Assembly (NCBI GenBank): GCA_002682825.1
Contig: NOKP01000004.1
Location: forward strand, 575,711-639,710
Reading direction: 5' to 3'
Source: Neonectria sp. B-13
Taxonomy: Eukaryota; Ascomycota; Sordariomycetes; Hypocreales; Nectriaceae
DNA length: 64,000 bases
Under the pieces are notes generated by a model. The model saw only the letters and a program-made list of their open reading frames with translations, was not told the DNA's origin and did no database searches. The position numbers and the translations under genes were made by a program. Position 1 is the stretch's first letter. The number at the start of each line of letters is the position of its first letter. This document shows positions 11,458 to 22,520 of the stretch, piece after piece.

Positions 11458-12279
11458 ATAGTTGCTAAGGGTTCAGGGAGGCATCTGCTTTGGTCAGGGG
11501 AGTTTGGGGCTGCTAGAGCGCAAAGGGGCCTTGCAACATGGCGCTTTACTCTATCGCGATATACACGGATGGAAGTCAGGTTCTTACTTCTTTCAGCGGG
11601 GCGACGGTTGCTGTCTACTACATATTGAGATCAGGGCAGGGATCATAAATGTCGGACAATTTTATCGGCTTCATGCAGAAAAGAAGCGGTAGATTCCCGA
11701 GATATCCGACACAAAAGTTGAGATTAGGCATCAATGTAGACTACTTTTTACAAATTCAAGGCAATGAGCAGCCATGTGCCCACGTGCGGCAGTCACAACA
11801 CGACCATGTCTCAGTTAGTGGCTGTGGCGGTGTTGGTAAGTGTTGGGGAACGCCCCCAGCGCCGACACGAGCCCGAGGCAGTAAAAAGAACAGGTGCGTG
11901 TCACGGGGAGTTTAGACCTTGTATTTAGCTTCAGCTGATGGTCTTTTGCAGCCTGTCTTGCGGACTCGTGGTTGTGGTGGGTTGAATGACCTTTTTGGGG
12001 TGTGGGCTTTTGTCACCGGTCTTGCGAGGGTGGGATGTTGATGACAATTGAGCGTCGCGGCGGATGAGAACTTGGCTTGCTAGAAAGGCTGATTTGAACT
12101 ACTTTTGCTGTCTTGTTTCTGAAATCTGGAAGAGTCTTGTGTTCGTATTGTATTTGACCTTGTGTATTAGACCTAGTCTGCCAACTGTTTGACGCTGGAC
12201 ATAGTTGTTGCCATTCGCTATCGAACGAAGCAGCCCTAAGACCTTGGAACATAGAGCAAAGAGCCCCCAAGATACAGTG
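11458..12279. other. intergenic region, no gene seen
   Basis: An open frame runs into the next gene from a TTG codon at 12205, but the first ATG in that frame is at 12280. No other coding signal is convincing. The region presumably holds the preceding 3' UTR and the promoter/leader of the lipase-CorA gene. Confidence 0.5.
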
Positions 12280-15200
12280 ATGGATACAGGCAGACCCAAG
12301 CCTGAGAGGTCACCCACGGCCCCGGAGTCTTTACTAGAGATACTCGCTGGCGACAGAGACTCGGGTGACCGAGATTCACTCAGTGTCAACCCAGGGAGCC
12401 CGCCTAGTCCGTTTCCGCCGCTCAGCAACTACACGACTAACAAGAGCGATCAGCAAGGCGAGGTGCGTTCGGCACCAGCGGAGACGGAAGTAGACATCAA
12501 GAGAGACACGGCGGCAGACGGCGCCGATGAAAAGGAATATGCGCCTCTACCGGCAACTGAAAGCCCTCGTCCAGCCCGCTTCGTCCTCGACCCGGCAGGT
12601 GAGTTGACACACGACGAGACAACCGTCGACATTATCACGGTTCCCTGTCCCGGCGGAGATCCCCTCAAGACATGGAGTCGCGACGCCCTCATGGGCCGCT
12701 ACTTCGGCCACCCGTCGATGCGAGAGGCCGAAGGGCCCTCGAAAAACAACAAAAGCAGCAACACCAGCACCAGCACTGGCACCGGCAACTCGGACCGCCC
12801 GTCGCCGTCGTGGGTCCGCCAGGGCATCCGGCGGGAGGCCGACCGCGCGCGCATCCTGCTGTACGAGCATCCCACCGCGACGGACGGGGCCTTGACGCTG
12901 AGTGCGCTGGCGGACGCGCTGCTCGAGGAGCTGGCGGAGCTGCGGGCGAGGGAGGATGCGGCGGGACGGCCGGTGGTGTTTCTGGGACACAGCGTGGGGG
13001 GCATCGTGATCAAGATGGTGCTGGTCAAGGCGAGTCGGAACCCCAGGTTTGAGGATATCTTGAGGCAGTGCTACGGGGTTGCGTTCTTCGGTGAGTTGGA
13101 ACCCTTGGTGTTGACTGTTGATGGTAGATCGTGATCTAACCAGGATGCACTCGGTAGGAACTCCTCACCAAGGCTCAAGCTACTTTTCCATGCCCAGCCT
13201 GGCATCTAGCATCCAAGGCCTGCTCCAGCTGTCATCTCCACTGCCAACTTCCATCACCGACGAGCTGCGTGTCGGGAACCGGCTCCTCCTCCACCTCGAC
13301 GATGACTTCAAGGCCATCGCCACGGACCTGCGCGTCTGGACGCTTTACGAGACCATCGACTCCCGCCTCTCGGGCGCCGGCTCGGGCGACGTCTACTTCA
13401 CCGCGCCCCTGACGTCCATCAAGTCGGCCATATTGGGCATGCGCCAGGAGACGATCCTCCCGCTGCAGAGCGACCACGTCAACGTCGCCTCGTTCGGCCG
13501 CCACAACGTCCACACCATGCGGCTGTTCCTGCGCCAGCTTGCCGCGCTGATCGACCGCGCCGACGTCTACTCGCGCGAGGACGGCAACTGGACGCTCAAC
13601 CTGGAGCAGAGGGTCAGCATCGAGGTGCACGGCTTCTTCGAGGATCCCGTCGGGCCGCAGAGCGTGGATGGAACGATCCGGGCCTGGTCGACGAGGCTTC
13701 CGCTGAAGGAGTTCCTACGCAAGGGGCCGGAGGAGTGTCTGGCGGATAGGTTGAACGAGGTGGAGGGGGTGGAGGAGAGGAGATTTCTGAGAAATAGGGG
13801 GAGGACGTCGATGATGGATGTACCCACGACTGCGACGAACAAGAATGCGCTGGGGATCGACCAGGAGGGAGCCGTGCCGGTGTCTCCTCCAGCGTCTCCC
13901 ATCATCAGACCTGTCGACGCTGCGCCGAGACCGAGGACCGAGTCAGCTCCTCAGCGGGCTCCCGGATCTCCCCTGACGATGCCTCCTTCTCGAGCAACAT
14001 CGCCCCCGACTCGACACTCGACTCCCATGCGACATCCCTCGCCCATAGTGCGCCCCAACTTCGACCAAGACCTGATGGTCGACCGTCTCTCGCCGCCTCC
14101 GCGAAGCCGCATGGGCCGGTCGCTCAGCCGGTCGTTCAGCATGGGCAGCCACGCGTCGCCGCCGTACGAGTACAGAGACTTCCCGCCCTTCTCGCAGCGG
14201 AGCCGGAGCACCATCGAGGGTAACTTCAGCGACGACGACGACAAAGAGGGCCTGGAAGCGTCGCCGCGGCTGCCGGACGCGGTGGTTGCGATCCGGAAGG
14301 CGGCGAACGAGAGACAGCGCATCAGCGAGACGGTGGTTGTGGACGACGTGCCTGTTGCGTTCACGAAGCCGGAGGTGGAGGCGAGGAAGTTTGTATGGAT
14401 CCATCTTCCATACAACAACCCAGAATGGGTGACGGTAAGAGATGCTTCCCGGGGAGGATCATGACGGATGAAACTGACTATGAGTAGAAAATATTCGAGA
14501 CGTTGCAGGTGTCGTATCACAGGAACTTTACGCAGCTGCACAACCTCGACTTCTGGGCGACGAGACATACCCGCGGACGCCACTCGCAGCATTACGCCTA
14601 CTTCGCGAAGCCCGGTTGTTACTTTTCTGCGCCGCGCCATAGTAAGTTTTAATCTGAGTGCCCATGTCTTCAACGAGAGTGCTGATGATTCGCAGTGTCA
14701 CCTCGGGCTAGTGCCCCCAAGAACCAGTCTCTGTCCCCCTCGCCGGACAGTGGCACGTACACATGCCTCTTCCTACCGTACCTTCATTTCGACTCGTACA
14801 AGAGGCTGCTGAAGCGCCGGGAGGCTATTCTCCAACGTCTGCGCCATGGAAGAGCGCGCCCGATCCCCGAGGGCGTTGCGAAGTCGGATTCTCTCGAGGT
14901 CCAAGTTATCTGGGAGTTTCTGGGCAACGACCCACCCCTGAACTGCCGTCGTACGTTGGACCAATACGGATACCCGTCGCTCCGAGACACAAGGTCGCGA
15001 GATGACGACCAGATGCTGTACAAGCTCACCAAGGAGCGTGGGCAGATTCTGGGGGAGCAGGCCTGGCTGGATAGACAAGGGTCGACCAGCAGTGCGGAAA
15101 CAGGTGAGAGCTCGAGCAGGAAGTCAAAGTCGAGCAAGATGGATGGCGAGCAGAGCGAAGAGAAGCCACAGGACGACGTGCTGAACGGGAATGTGTTGAT

Positions 15201-16572
15201 GGTGGATCAACTCTGGTTGTGGGCGCTTGATTCCCGTGAGTTGCAATTCCTAGTCTCTGGGACGGAAAGCTGATCTCACAGATACCTTGCTCTCATTCTT
15301 CCCGAAGCGAGAAGGCGATGCCATCGAGGGACCCCTCTACCAGCAGGCAGATCTCCGAGACAGCATCTTCAACGAGGTGAACGTGGACCTCACGCGCCAG
15401 TGTGAGAATGCCTTGGATCTCGCGGCTCTGGCGGCGCTGCATGCTGTTAGTGTGCTGCTCGATCGGGCTTCGCATCCAGATCTCGAGGTCTTCCGCATCT
15501 TTGAGGAGGCCATCAGCGTTTTGGTGAGTATCAAGGTCGCGAGAATGTCACTTGAAGATGGTTTAGCTTACAATATATACAGACCGAGAAACTCACCTCA
15601 TCCCTAAAGAACTTCCGCGCCGAGGGATTCCGCGACAAGGCAGCCGTGTTTGAGCCCGTGGAAAACAAAGCTCGGTCGATCAGGGCCCGCCACAAGGAAG
15701 AAGGCGAGCGTGCCGAGGAAGACCACCGCGACAACACGTCGGCGCTGCTGGAGCTGCGGGACATCGAGGACGAGTTGCTGATCCTGCTGCACCTGTTCGA
15801 GCGGCAGTCCAAGATCATCAGCGCGATGCACGCGACGTACTCCCGGCCGGAGATGCGGGAGCGGACGGCCAACGGGCGCGTGTTCCTCAGCGAGGCGCTC
15901 AAGAAGCTCGCCGAGTACACCCACCAGGCGCAGGAGATGACCCAGCGGGTGCGTGACACGCGCAACGACTACGACAAGCTGCTGCAGATGGTGCAGCGCC
16001 AGGCGCAGGTGGACGAGGTGCGGCTGAGCCGGCTGCACGCCGACCTGGCGAGCGCGCAGAGCCGCAGCGTCATGATCTTCACCACCTTCACCGTCATCTT
16101 CCTGCCGCTGACCTTCTTCACGGGGCTGTTCGGCATGAACACGCGCGAGTGGGGCGGCGAGAACAACCTCCCGCTGCGCACCATCGGCACCATCTCGCTG
16201 CCCGCGAGCTTCTTTATGGTGGCCGCGTCGCTAGTCGTCGCCTGGAGCACCACCGCGCGCCGCTTCTTCCGCTGGATGAGCCGCGGGTACGGCGTCGCCG
16301 TGAAGTGGCTGTGGGCGGCCGTGTGCGTGCCAGTGGCGAGGACGGCCGCCGGGTGGGTGCCCGCGATGCCGCATCGGCGCCGGGGCGGACGGGCCGGGGC
16401 GGAGCGGGAGGCGCGGGATCGGGCGAGGCTTGGACAGGAGGCAAGTGACTTCTGGGAGCGGCATCGCCTGGAGAGGGAGAGGGGGTATCACGTCCCAGAG
16501 AAGAATAGGCGGAGTGTCATCGGTGCAAAGGGGAGCTGGAGCAGGAGGGCGAAGAGTGTGGTTAAGGATTAG
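12280..16572 (+). CDS. Lipase-like alpha/beta-hydrolase fused to a CorA-like membrane domain
   Basis: Six exons (12280-13090, 13158-14434, 14488-14641, 14696-15235, 15282-15523, 15583-16572) join in frame to about 1337 residues. The N-terminal third resembles DUF676/SesB-type serine hydrolases: VDIITVPCPGGDPLKTW, then a nucleophile elbow GHSVGG (236-241, Ser238) and GTPHQGS (about 271-277). A long Ser/Pro/Arg-rich linker follows. The C-terminal half matches fungal CorA-like proteins: a VSYHRNFTQLHNLDFW stretch and LWLWALDSHTLLSFFP. A long helical coiled-coil arm then leads into membrane segment 1, FGMN (GMN at 1192-1194) and membrane segment 2 (about 1209-1227). CorA proteins are Mg2+ channels with a GMN selectivity motif. 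SesB-like hydrolases occur at the N-termini of fungal NLR proteins. Transport and lipase activities are inferences. Confidence 0.87.
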
Positions 16573-17901
16573 AAGGGAAGGGTGTGAATAGCATGCTGCT
16601 TGTGTATCTGGAGATGTGAGCTTCTGCATTACTTAGATGGAACTTGTAAAACGACATGTCGTTTCCGTCTGTAAGCCTATGGACTCTGTTTCCAGCAAGG
16701 CACTTGGGCTTAGATAGACCTTAGCTAGACTCGGTTTATTAGATCTTGACTGCCTCAAGTGAATCACAAAATAGTGAACATGAACTAAACGCTTTCTCCA
16801 GTCGACCATTCAATATTTGACATATCGTGACATTACTTATTCTCAACACTTGCCAATCTCCGGCCTCAAAAGGGGCAACGATTAGACATTTACCTCCTGT
16901 CACAAGACCGTCCGGTAATTGCGAGGAACGCTCCCTCCCGCCTCGGCCGTCTGACGCCCTGCTTCCAAACTCCACAATCCTTGCTTCTTTGTTTTGCTTT
17001 TTTCCTTCTGGCTCGTTCCATATGCAAGACACAGCTTCAGCTCCTCGCCTCATTTCCGCCGTCAGTGAGACCTCGTTTTCCCTCCCCCTCTGTCTTGTTA
17101 ATGCCGAGAAGTCGCCGTCATCCGGGCCGAGTCCCAACACGAGCCCAATTCGCCTCGTTGGATTCAGAAGCAACGAGGATTCATGCTGGGTGCGTGTGGG
17201 AAACGTGTGAGGTTGTGTGTGGAGGCGCAATTGCATCGGGGATTTAGGCGCCTGCGCATCATGCAATCGCCATGCTGGCTATGCGGCGAGCCGCATTGTC
17301 GGCCGAGGTGAGGGTCCGTTCGATTGTTGGGCGTCGTCTCCAGCATTCAAGAATCCTTCTCCCTCTCCCGATCCGATCTTGATTGATCGCTGTCGAAGGA
17401 CTTTGTCGTGCTGTCTCTCCCGCTGGCAGGGATTGCCCAGCTACAGTGTTCCGATGATGTGCGTCATGTCATGGAACAAACGACGGGGTATGGAACAAGG
17501 ACCGATCAACGCGGTTTCTTCTCTCCCCAAACCCACACACGGAATGCATCTTCGTGGGGTAGCAAGCCTCACGGCTGCCGGCAAATGGTAGCGCCCGGCC
17601 ATTCCCGCCCTGGTACGACACCGCGTCGCCTCGTGCGTTGTGCAGCTCATCCGGGGTCATCCATGTCTCTTACACGACCTGGACGACAATGTCTCGGCGT
17701 AGACGCCAGCCGACAGGTCAATGCTGCATATTCTATATTGATTATATGCCGCATCATTAGCTGGCAGGTTTCCCCAGATGTGACGGGAACGGACCGGAAG
17801 CACAGCACTAGGGATTGGACTGCATATATGCTTGTGTTCCCCGTCCCGTCGTTCTTTGAAACTCCAGACATACACGCACTTCGCAAGTATACCGAAGCAC
17901 C
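16573..17901. other. intergenic region, no gene seen
   Basis: Overlapping short ORFs on both strands lack domain features. It includes the 3' end of the lipase-CorA gene and the probable promoter of the Pro/Ala-rich ORF. Confidence 0.55.
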
Positions 17902-19113
17902 ATGGCCGACGTCCCCCGTTCTCCGCGCTTTGCTGCCGCCACCAAGGCCTCAAACCGCCGGACCAGCCCCGTGCGGAAGTCTCTTCCCGACCGTCCCCCG
18001 ACGCCCACCCGCTCCGGCCGGCCCGGAACGCCCACCAGGGGAGGTCGCCCGACGACGCCGACGCTGCGCACTCGGGGTTCCAACGCGACGCTGGGCCGCC
18101 GTTCCTCAACGGCGTCGATAAACCAGCCCGAGCGACCAGCGACCCCGAATAGGGACCGGGCTGAGCCTGTCAAGGCGAAGGCTGAATCGCCCAAGGCGGG
18201 AACGAAGCCGGAGAAGAAGCCGGAGACGGACCGCCCCGCCACGCCGACCGAGCCCCTAGCAGCCGTGCCCGAAAGCCCGGAGGTGGACGCGCCCGAAAGC
18301 CCGGAGGTGGATGCGCCCATCCTCGCCGTTCCCAAGCCCCGATCTCGGCAGGTCTCCGGCGCCAATACCGGTGGTTCGAGGGTCGTGACGCCCCGGTCGC
18401 GACAGGTGTCTGGCGTGCCCACTATAGTTGCTCCGCGGGGCGCTACGCCTCGGTCGCGGCAGGTCTCCGGCGTGACTACGGTGACTGCTTCCGAGACTGC
18501 GACGACCCTGCCGTTGAGTGCCCCGGCTGTGGCTGTGGCGCCGGTCGTCAGCACGGCCCCGACCGTCGGGTCTACTCCTACGGCTGCTCAGCGTCCCGTG
18601 GCTGCTCAGCGTCCTGAAGTTGCTCAGCGTCCTGTAGCGGCACGGGTCCCGAAGGGCTCCCGTACCCCGGAGGTCGTCTCGGCTCCGGCCGTTGCTGCTC
18701 GTCCCGCCGTGGTCTCCACTCCCAAGGTTGCGCCTCGTCCTTCGGTGGCGTCTCTCCCGGAGGCCGCACCTCTCCCGGAAGCTGCTTCTCCTCCGCGCGC
18801 TGCTCCCCGGCCAGGAGTTGCCGTAACCCCTGCCGCAGCCCACGTCCCGGCTCCCGGCCCAGCCCCCGTCGTTGCGGCGGCTCCGGCTGCTGCTCCCCTG
18901 CCGGCTCTTGCGCGTCTCCCAGCGATTGCCCTGGCCCCGACCGTCGCTAGAGCTTTGATCACCGCTCTAGCTCCCTCGACTGCTGCCGCGCCCCGTCGCG
19001 CCTCTTCGCCTGGCTCTGCCAAGGCCCCGAGGATCGTTCTCGCTTCTTCACTTCCCGCTGCGAAGGTTGTCGCGCTACCGCCTGCTCGCCTCCGCCACCT
19101 GTACGGAGCGTAG
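17902..19113 (+). CDS. Pro/Ala-rich low-complexity protein with internal repeats
   Basis: A single open frame of 403 residues starts at an ATG in excellent context (CACCATGG). I recognise no catalytic or structural domain. The N-terminal third is basic and Ser/Thr/Pro-rich (RTSPVRKSLPDRPPTPTRSG), with many S/T-P dipeptides that could be kinase targets. PESPEVDA occurs twice in tandem. A PRSRQVSG-like unit occurs three times at about residues 150-195. The rest is dominated by AxRPVAAQRP and Ala/Pro/Val runs. It is predicted to be disordered throughout. No signal peptide or membrane segment is visible. A 248-codon ORF overlaps on the opposite strand, but it lacks the upstream ATG context and looks like a shadow of the GC-rich frame. 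A real gene is likely, but its function is unknown. Confidence 0.6.
   Translation: MADVPRSPRFAAATKASNRRTSPVRKSLPDRPPTPTRSGRPGTPTRGGRPTTPTLRTRGSNATLGRRSSTASINQPERPATPNRDRAEPVKAKAESPKAGTKPEKKPETDRPATPTEPLAAVPESPEVDAPESPEVDAPILAVPKPRSRQVSGANTGGSRVVTPRSRQVSGVPTIVAPRGATPRSRQVSGVTTVTASETATTLPLSAPAVAVAPVVSTAPTVGSTPTAAQRPVAAQRPEVAQRPVAARVPKGSRTPEVVSAPAVAARPAVVSTPKVAPRPSVASLPEAAPLPEAASPPRAAPRPGVAVTPAAAHVPAPGPAPVVAAAPAAAPLPALARLPAIALAPTVARALITALAPSTAAAPRRASSPGSAKAPRIVLASSLPAAKVVALPPARLRHLYGA
18295..18480 (+). repeat. coding repeats encoding PESPEVDA and PRSRQVSG units
   Basis: Within the Pro/Ala-rich ORF, an octapeptide unit is duplicated in tandem. A ten-codon unit encoding roughly TPRSRQVSGV then recurs three times with spacers. 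The DNA copies are near-identical (CGGTCGCG/ATCTCGGCAGGTCTCCGGCG type), which suggests recent unit duplication. Confidence 0.7.
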
Positions 19114-20218
19114 AGTGCACCTCGGTCTTGGAGGTCGTGGTGGCTTGACAGCTCGAACTCACCTTAAATTGAAAGTGGTCGTGTTATCAGCCATACAATG
19201 GCGACCCAGCGTTCAAACGTTGCATTCTCAGCAGGGAGCCATTAACCAACTCGAGGCAATGCAACACATGCGAAGAGTCAGTACTCGGCAGAGAGCCTTC
19301 TAATTGTATCACAACCGCGGCGCTCGTTTCTTTCTGTCGATGTCACGATTATGCGCATTCTTTCTGGATTTCTGTTGTTCTTTTCTGTATGGAGCATTAG
19401 GTACCTCGGCATTATAGCATATGATTTGTGTCTTGTGATTGGGATTGAACCAGTTGATGCTTGCCAGTGTACGCAGTGTTCGCATTGTGGTGTCACAAAT
19501 CCGAATGCAGTCTGCGTCCGGAGTTGGTGAGGTGAGATTTTGCTGGTCACGTCCCGACTCTTCCGAGTTGCCTTTCTCTGTCGACCGACAAGGGTTGTCG
19601 ATTCAAAGCGCCCTGACGTGTAATGTTTGCATGGCATGATGATGACCGGGGTTTGACTTGGCTTGAAAGACCCCTGACGTTATATTGATCCCTTGCTGCG
19701 GGTCGACGGGTTAGGAACTGCCTGGTGCCATTCATCCTGTCCACCGGACGAGGTATGCTCCAAGGAAGACTCGCTCATCCAGTCAGTCAAGCCGTAAGAT
19801 GGAGATGCTACTTGCTTGCCAGTAGGGTTCGTCTGTCTCGTCGCTAGGGTTCATCGTCCAGGGTTCAAGGGCACACACCAAACCCAAGCATTAATTCACT
19901 GGCCAGCTATTCGTACACTCGGTTCCAGGTCCTGCAACCCGTCGGCCGTGTGATCGTTGCTAGCGGGCGGGGAAGACGGCTCGGACGCCCGCTACAGGTT
20001 GACCGGAGACATGGCGTTGCGCCTCAATGCTCATTGAGATTTCATGGATATGGGCCAAATTGATCATTCATCATTGAACAGTTCTTTAATAACTCGACGG
20101 CTCCACTCCCGAAGGTGCATATTGAATTACCGAGCCTCGTCACAATTGACTTCGTTCCACTTCCTCGACTTCTCCGAACCTCCCGGAGCTACAGAGCATC
20201 AATATCCGCACGCACAAC
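19114..20218. other. intergenic region, no gene seen
   Basis: Only short ORFs without recognisable features. It presumably holds the promoter of the methyltransferase gene at its right end. Confidence 0.55.
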
Positions 20219-21930
20219 ATGGCGCACCAGGACCCCATAGAGCAGGAGCGCTTGGGCTTGGGAGAAATTGCCGTGGTATGTCTCTAGCTCTCCGCATTTC
20301 CCGTTTCAAATTCCCGGTGCGAACTGCGAAGCCCGAAGGCGCGTGGTGAGAATGAGGCCTTAGGGCTCCACACAGAAATCATCAAACATAGTCCACCATG
20401 AGTCCATGGCCACAACCACTCGTCTCAATCACCGGCAACACTGAACAATAAGAAAAAGTAATCAACCATGTAAAACTGACTCGGACTAGGATTATGGCAC
20501 CAACGACAATGACTCCGCCTTGGGAGTAGATTCGTATGTCGCATCTCATTGCGCAACACTTTAATACCAGCAGCGGAGCTTACACTTCATTAGCTGGGAT
20601 GAGGACGACACCAAGTCACTTTCCTCGTCAGTGTTAAAGTATACGTGGGAGAATGGCCGTCGATATCATGCCTATCGCGATGGTTCATACTGGTAAATCC
20701 CTCGCCCGTCCTCTTAAGACTGCGACTGACCACATAATCAATCAGGGGCCCGAATGATGAGCGGCAACTGGATACCGAGGACTTCATGTGAGAGCCTTTT
20801 CTAGAAACTCTTCTTGTTAAAATCAAATTAATAGTGCTTAGGCACTCCATGTTTCTGACAATCCTCGACGGCCGATTATACCTCGCACCCATCTCAAAGA
20901 ACCCACAGGTACACATCGCAACCCACGATAATGCATCGCATCGACTAACTAAGGTCTGTAGAAAGTGCTAGATGTCGGCTGTGGCACGGGGATTTGGACC
21001 ATGTAAGCGCATGTCACTTATATCCAACTGGATTTCAAAACTAAGCCCATGTAGAGAGTTTGCTCAACAGCACGAGTCGGCAGAAGTGATTGGCATCGAT
21101 TTGTCCCCGGTGCAACCAAGCATGGTACGGCCACCTGCATCTTTTTCCGCTTCGCCTTGAGCTCTCTGCTTACAACCTCTGTTTAGGTGCCTATGAACGT
21201 CAAGTTCGAAGTCGACGACGTTAATCTCGAGTGGACGTATCCCAAAGACAACTTCGATTTTGTTCACATCCGCATGCTCACGGGCTCCATCAACTCCTGG
21301 CCTGACTTCCACAGAAAAGTCCTCGACCACCTAGCCCCCGGAGGCTGGGTTGAGCAGATCGAGCTCGGTATGAAGACCAAGTCCGACGACGGCACCGTCA
21401 CGCCCGACATGCCCTTCTCCAAGTGGGAGCACGTCTTCAACGTCGCCGGCGAACAGATGGGCAAGACCTTCCTGGCCTCCGAAGTCGCCGCCAACTCTAT
21501 ACGCCAGGCCGGTTTCCAGAACGTCAACGAGCTCCGCCTAAAGCTGCCCATCGGCCGCTGGCCTAGACACGAGACGCTGAAGATCTGGGGAACGTGGTGT
21601 CGTGCGTTCTTGACGGACGGCCTGGAGGGCTTTGGACTCAGGATGATGACGGGTGTCCTAGGCGTGAGTGGAACCCACTATGTCTTGACAGTAGAGGCTA
21701 TTAAAACTTGGAGATGTCGAGCTAACAACTTGCAGTGGTCGTACGAAGAGACACAGGTATTCTTGGCCGATATGAAGAGACACCTCATGGACCCCAAGAT
21801 ACATGGATATGTAGAGATGTAAGTGCCCGTTCTGTGCTGCGAGGACCGTTCTTCTTGATACTTACCAGCTTTTAGGGTTGTGGTATACGGGCAGAAACCC
21901 GTGGGGAAGACCCAACCATTCACAGAATGA
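20219..21930 (+). CDS. LaeA-like SAM-dependent methyltransferase
   Basis: Ten small exons join in frame: 20219-20275, 20490-20533, 20594-20692, 20746-20787, 20842-20908, 20962-21002, 21055-21124, 21187-21663, 21736-21818, 21876-21930. They encode about 344 residues. The N-terminal signature SSVLKYTWENGRRYHAYRDG...WGPNDERQLD is typical of fungal LaeA/TAM-like methyltransferases. The SAM-binding motif I is VLDVGCGTGIW (about 105-115), followed by the acidic loop VIGIDLSPVQPSMVPMNV. FDFVHIRMLTGSINSWPDF and LAPGGWVEQIE are the post-motifs. The C-terminus VVVYGQKP is also usual. LaeA itself is a global regulator, but most relatives are cluster or housekeeping enzymes of unknown substrate. This gene is the left member of an accessory block with a permease, a dioxygenase, a bZIP factor and a dehydrogenase. 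Confidence 0.9.
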
Positions 21931-22520
21931 ATTAAAGAAACAAACCATGCAGAATGTTAAAGAATAAAAGTATTCGGGCCCAGCCCTTTTTATTTCTATG
22001 CTATAGCAGTTAAGTGAAAGACGAGCTTAAACATGGGTAGGTCGTGGATACATGGTCGATCAACGCCGACTTTTTGCTACCGAACTAGTTTCTAACCTTT
22101 CATGGTCAGCCTAAGAGCTCTCTTTGGCCAACTTCTTAGGATGTGGCGCAACACTAGGTAATTCGAGCTGCTTGACTGAGGCGTAGACTGAGGTAGGTAG
22201 ATATCGTCGGAAATTCAAAGACTCCCGAGTATGCTCACCCAAGTCAACTTGAATACTAACCAGAGTAAAACCTTTGTCGATGATTGAGGAACTTCGTTCA
22301 CTGTACCAAGAGGTCGCAGCTTCTATCCTACAGTTGGGCGAAAACAGCAGAGCTTTTGTGTAGCAAGTACATCGATATGTCGAAGAAGATTTGATAAGTT
22401 AATTAGCATCAGCAGTGGCACCATGTGACTAAAAACTATATACCATTCACTAGTTATCTTCCACTCTAGAAGACTACTGCTGATTGCAGGCTCCCAGATC
22501 ACCTACGCCAAAACTTGCGT
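21931..22520. other. convergent 3' intergenic region
   Basis: AT-richer gap between the methyltransferase and permease stop codons. No coding signal seen. Confidence 0.6.

Noticed and set aside
17217..17346. Possible tRNA-like segment (GGTCCGTTCGATTGTTGG)
   Set aside because: No cloverleaf with paired acceptor and anticodon stems could be drawn around the TTCGA core.
17808..18554. 248-codon minus-strand ORF opposite the Pro/Ala-rich gene
   Set aside because: Composition mirrors the GC-rich sense frame, no good start context, and the sense ORF is longer and better placed.
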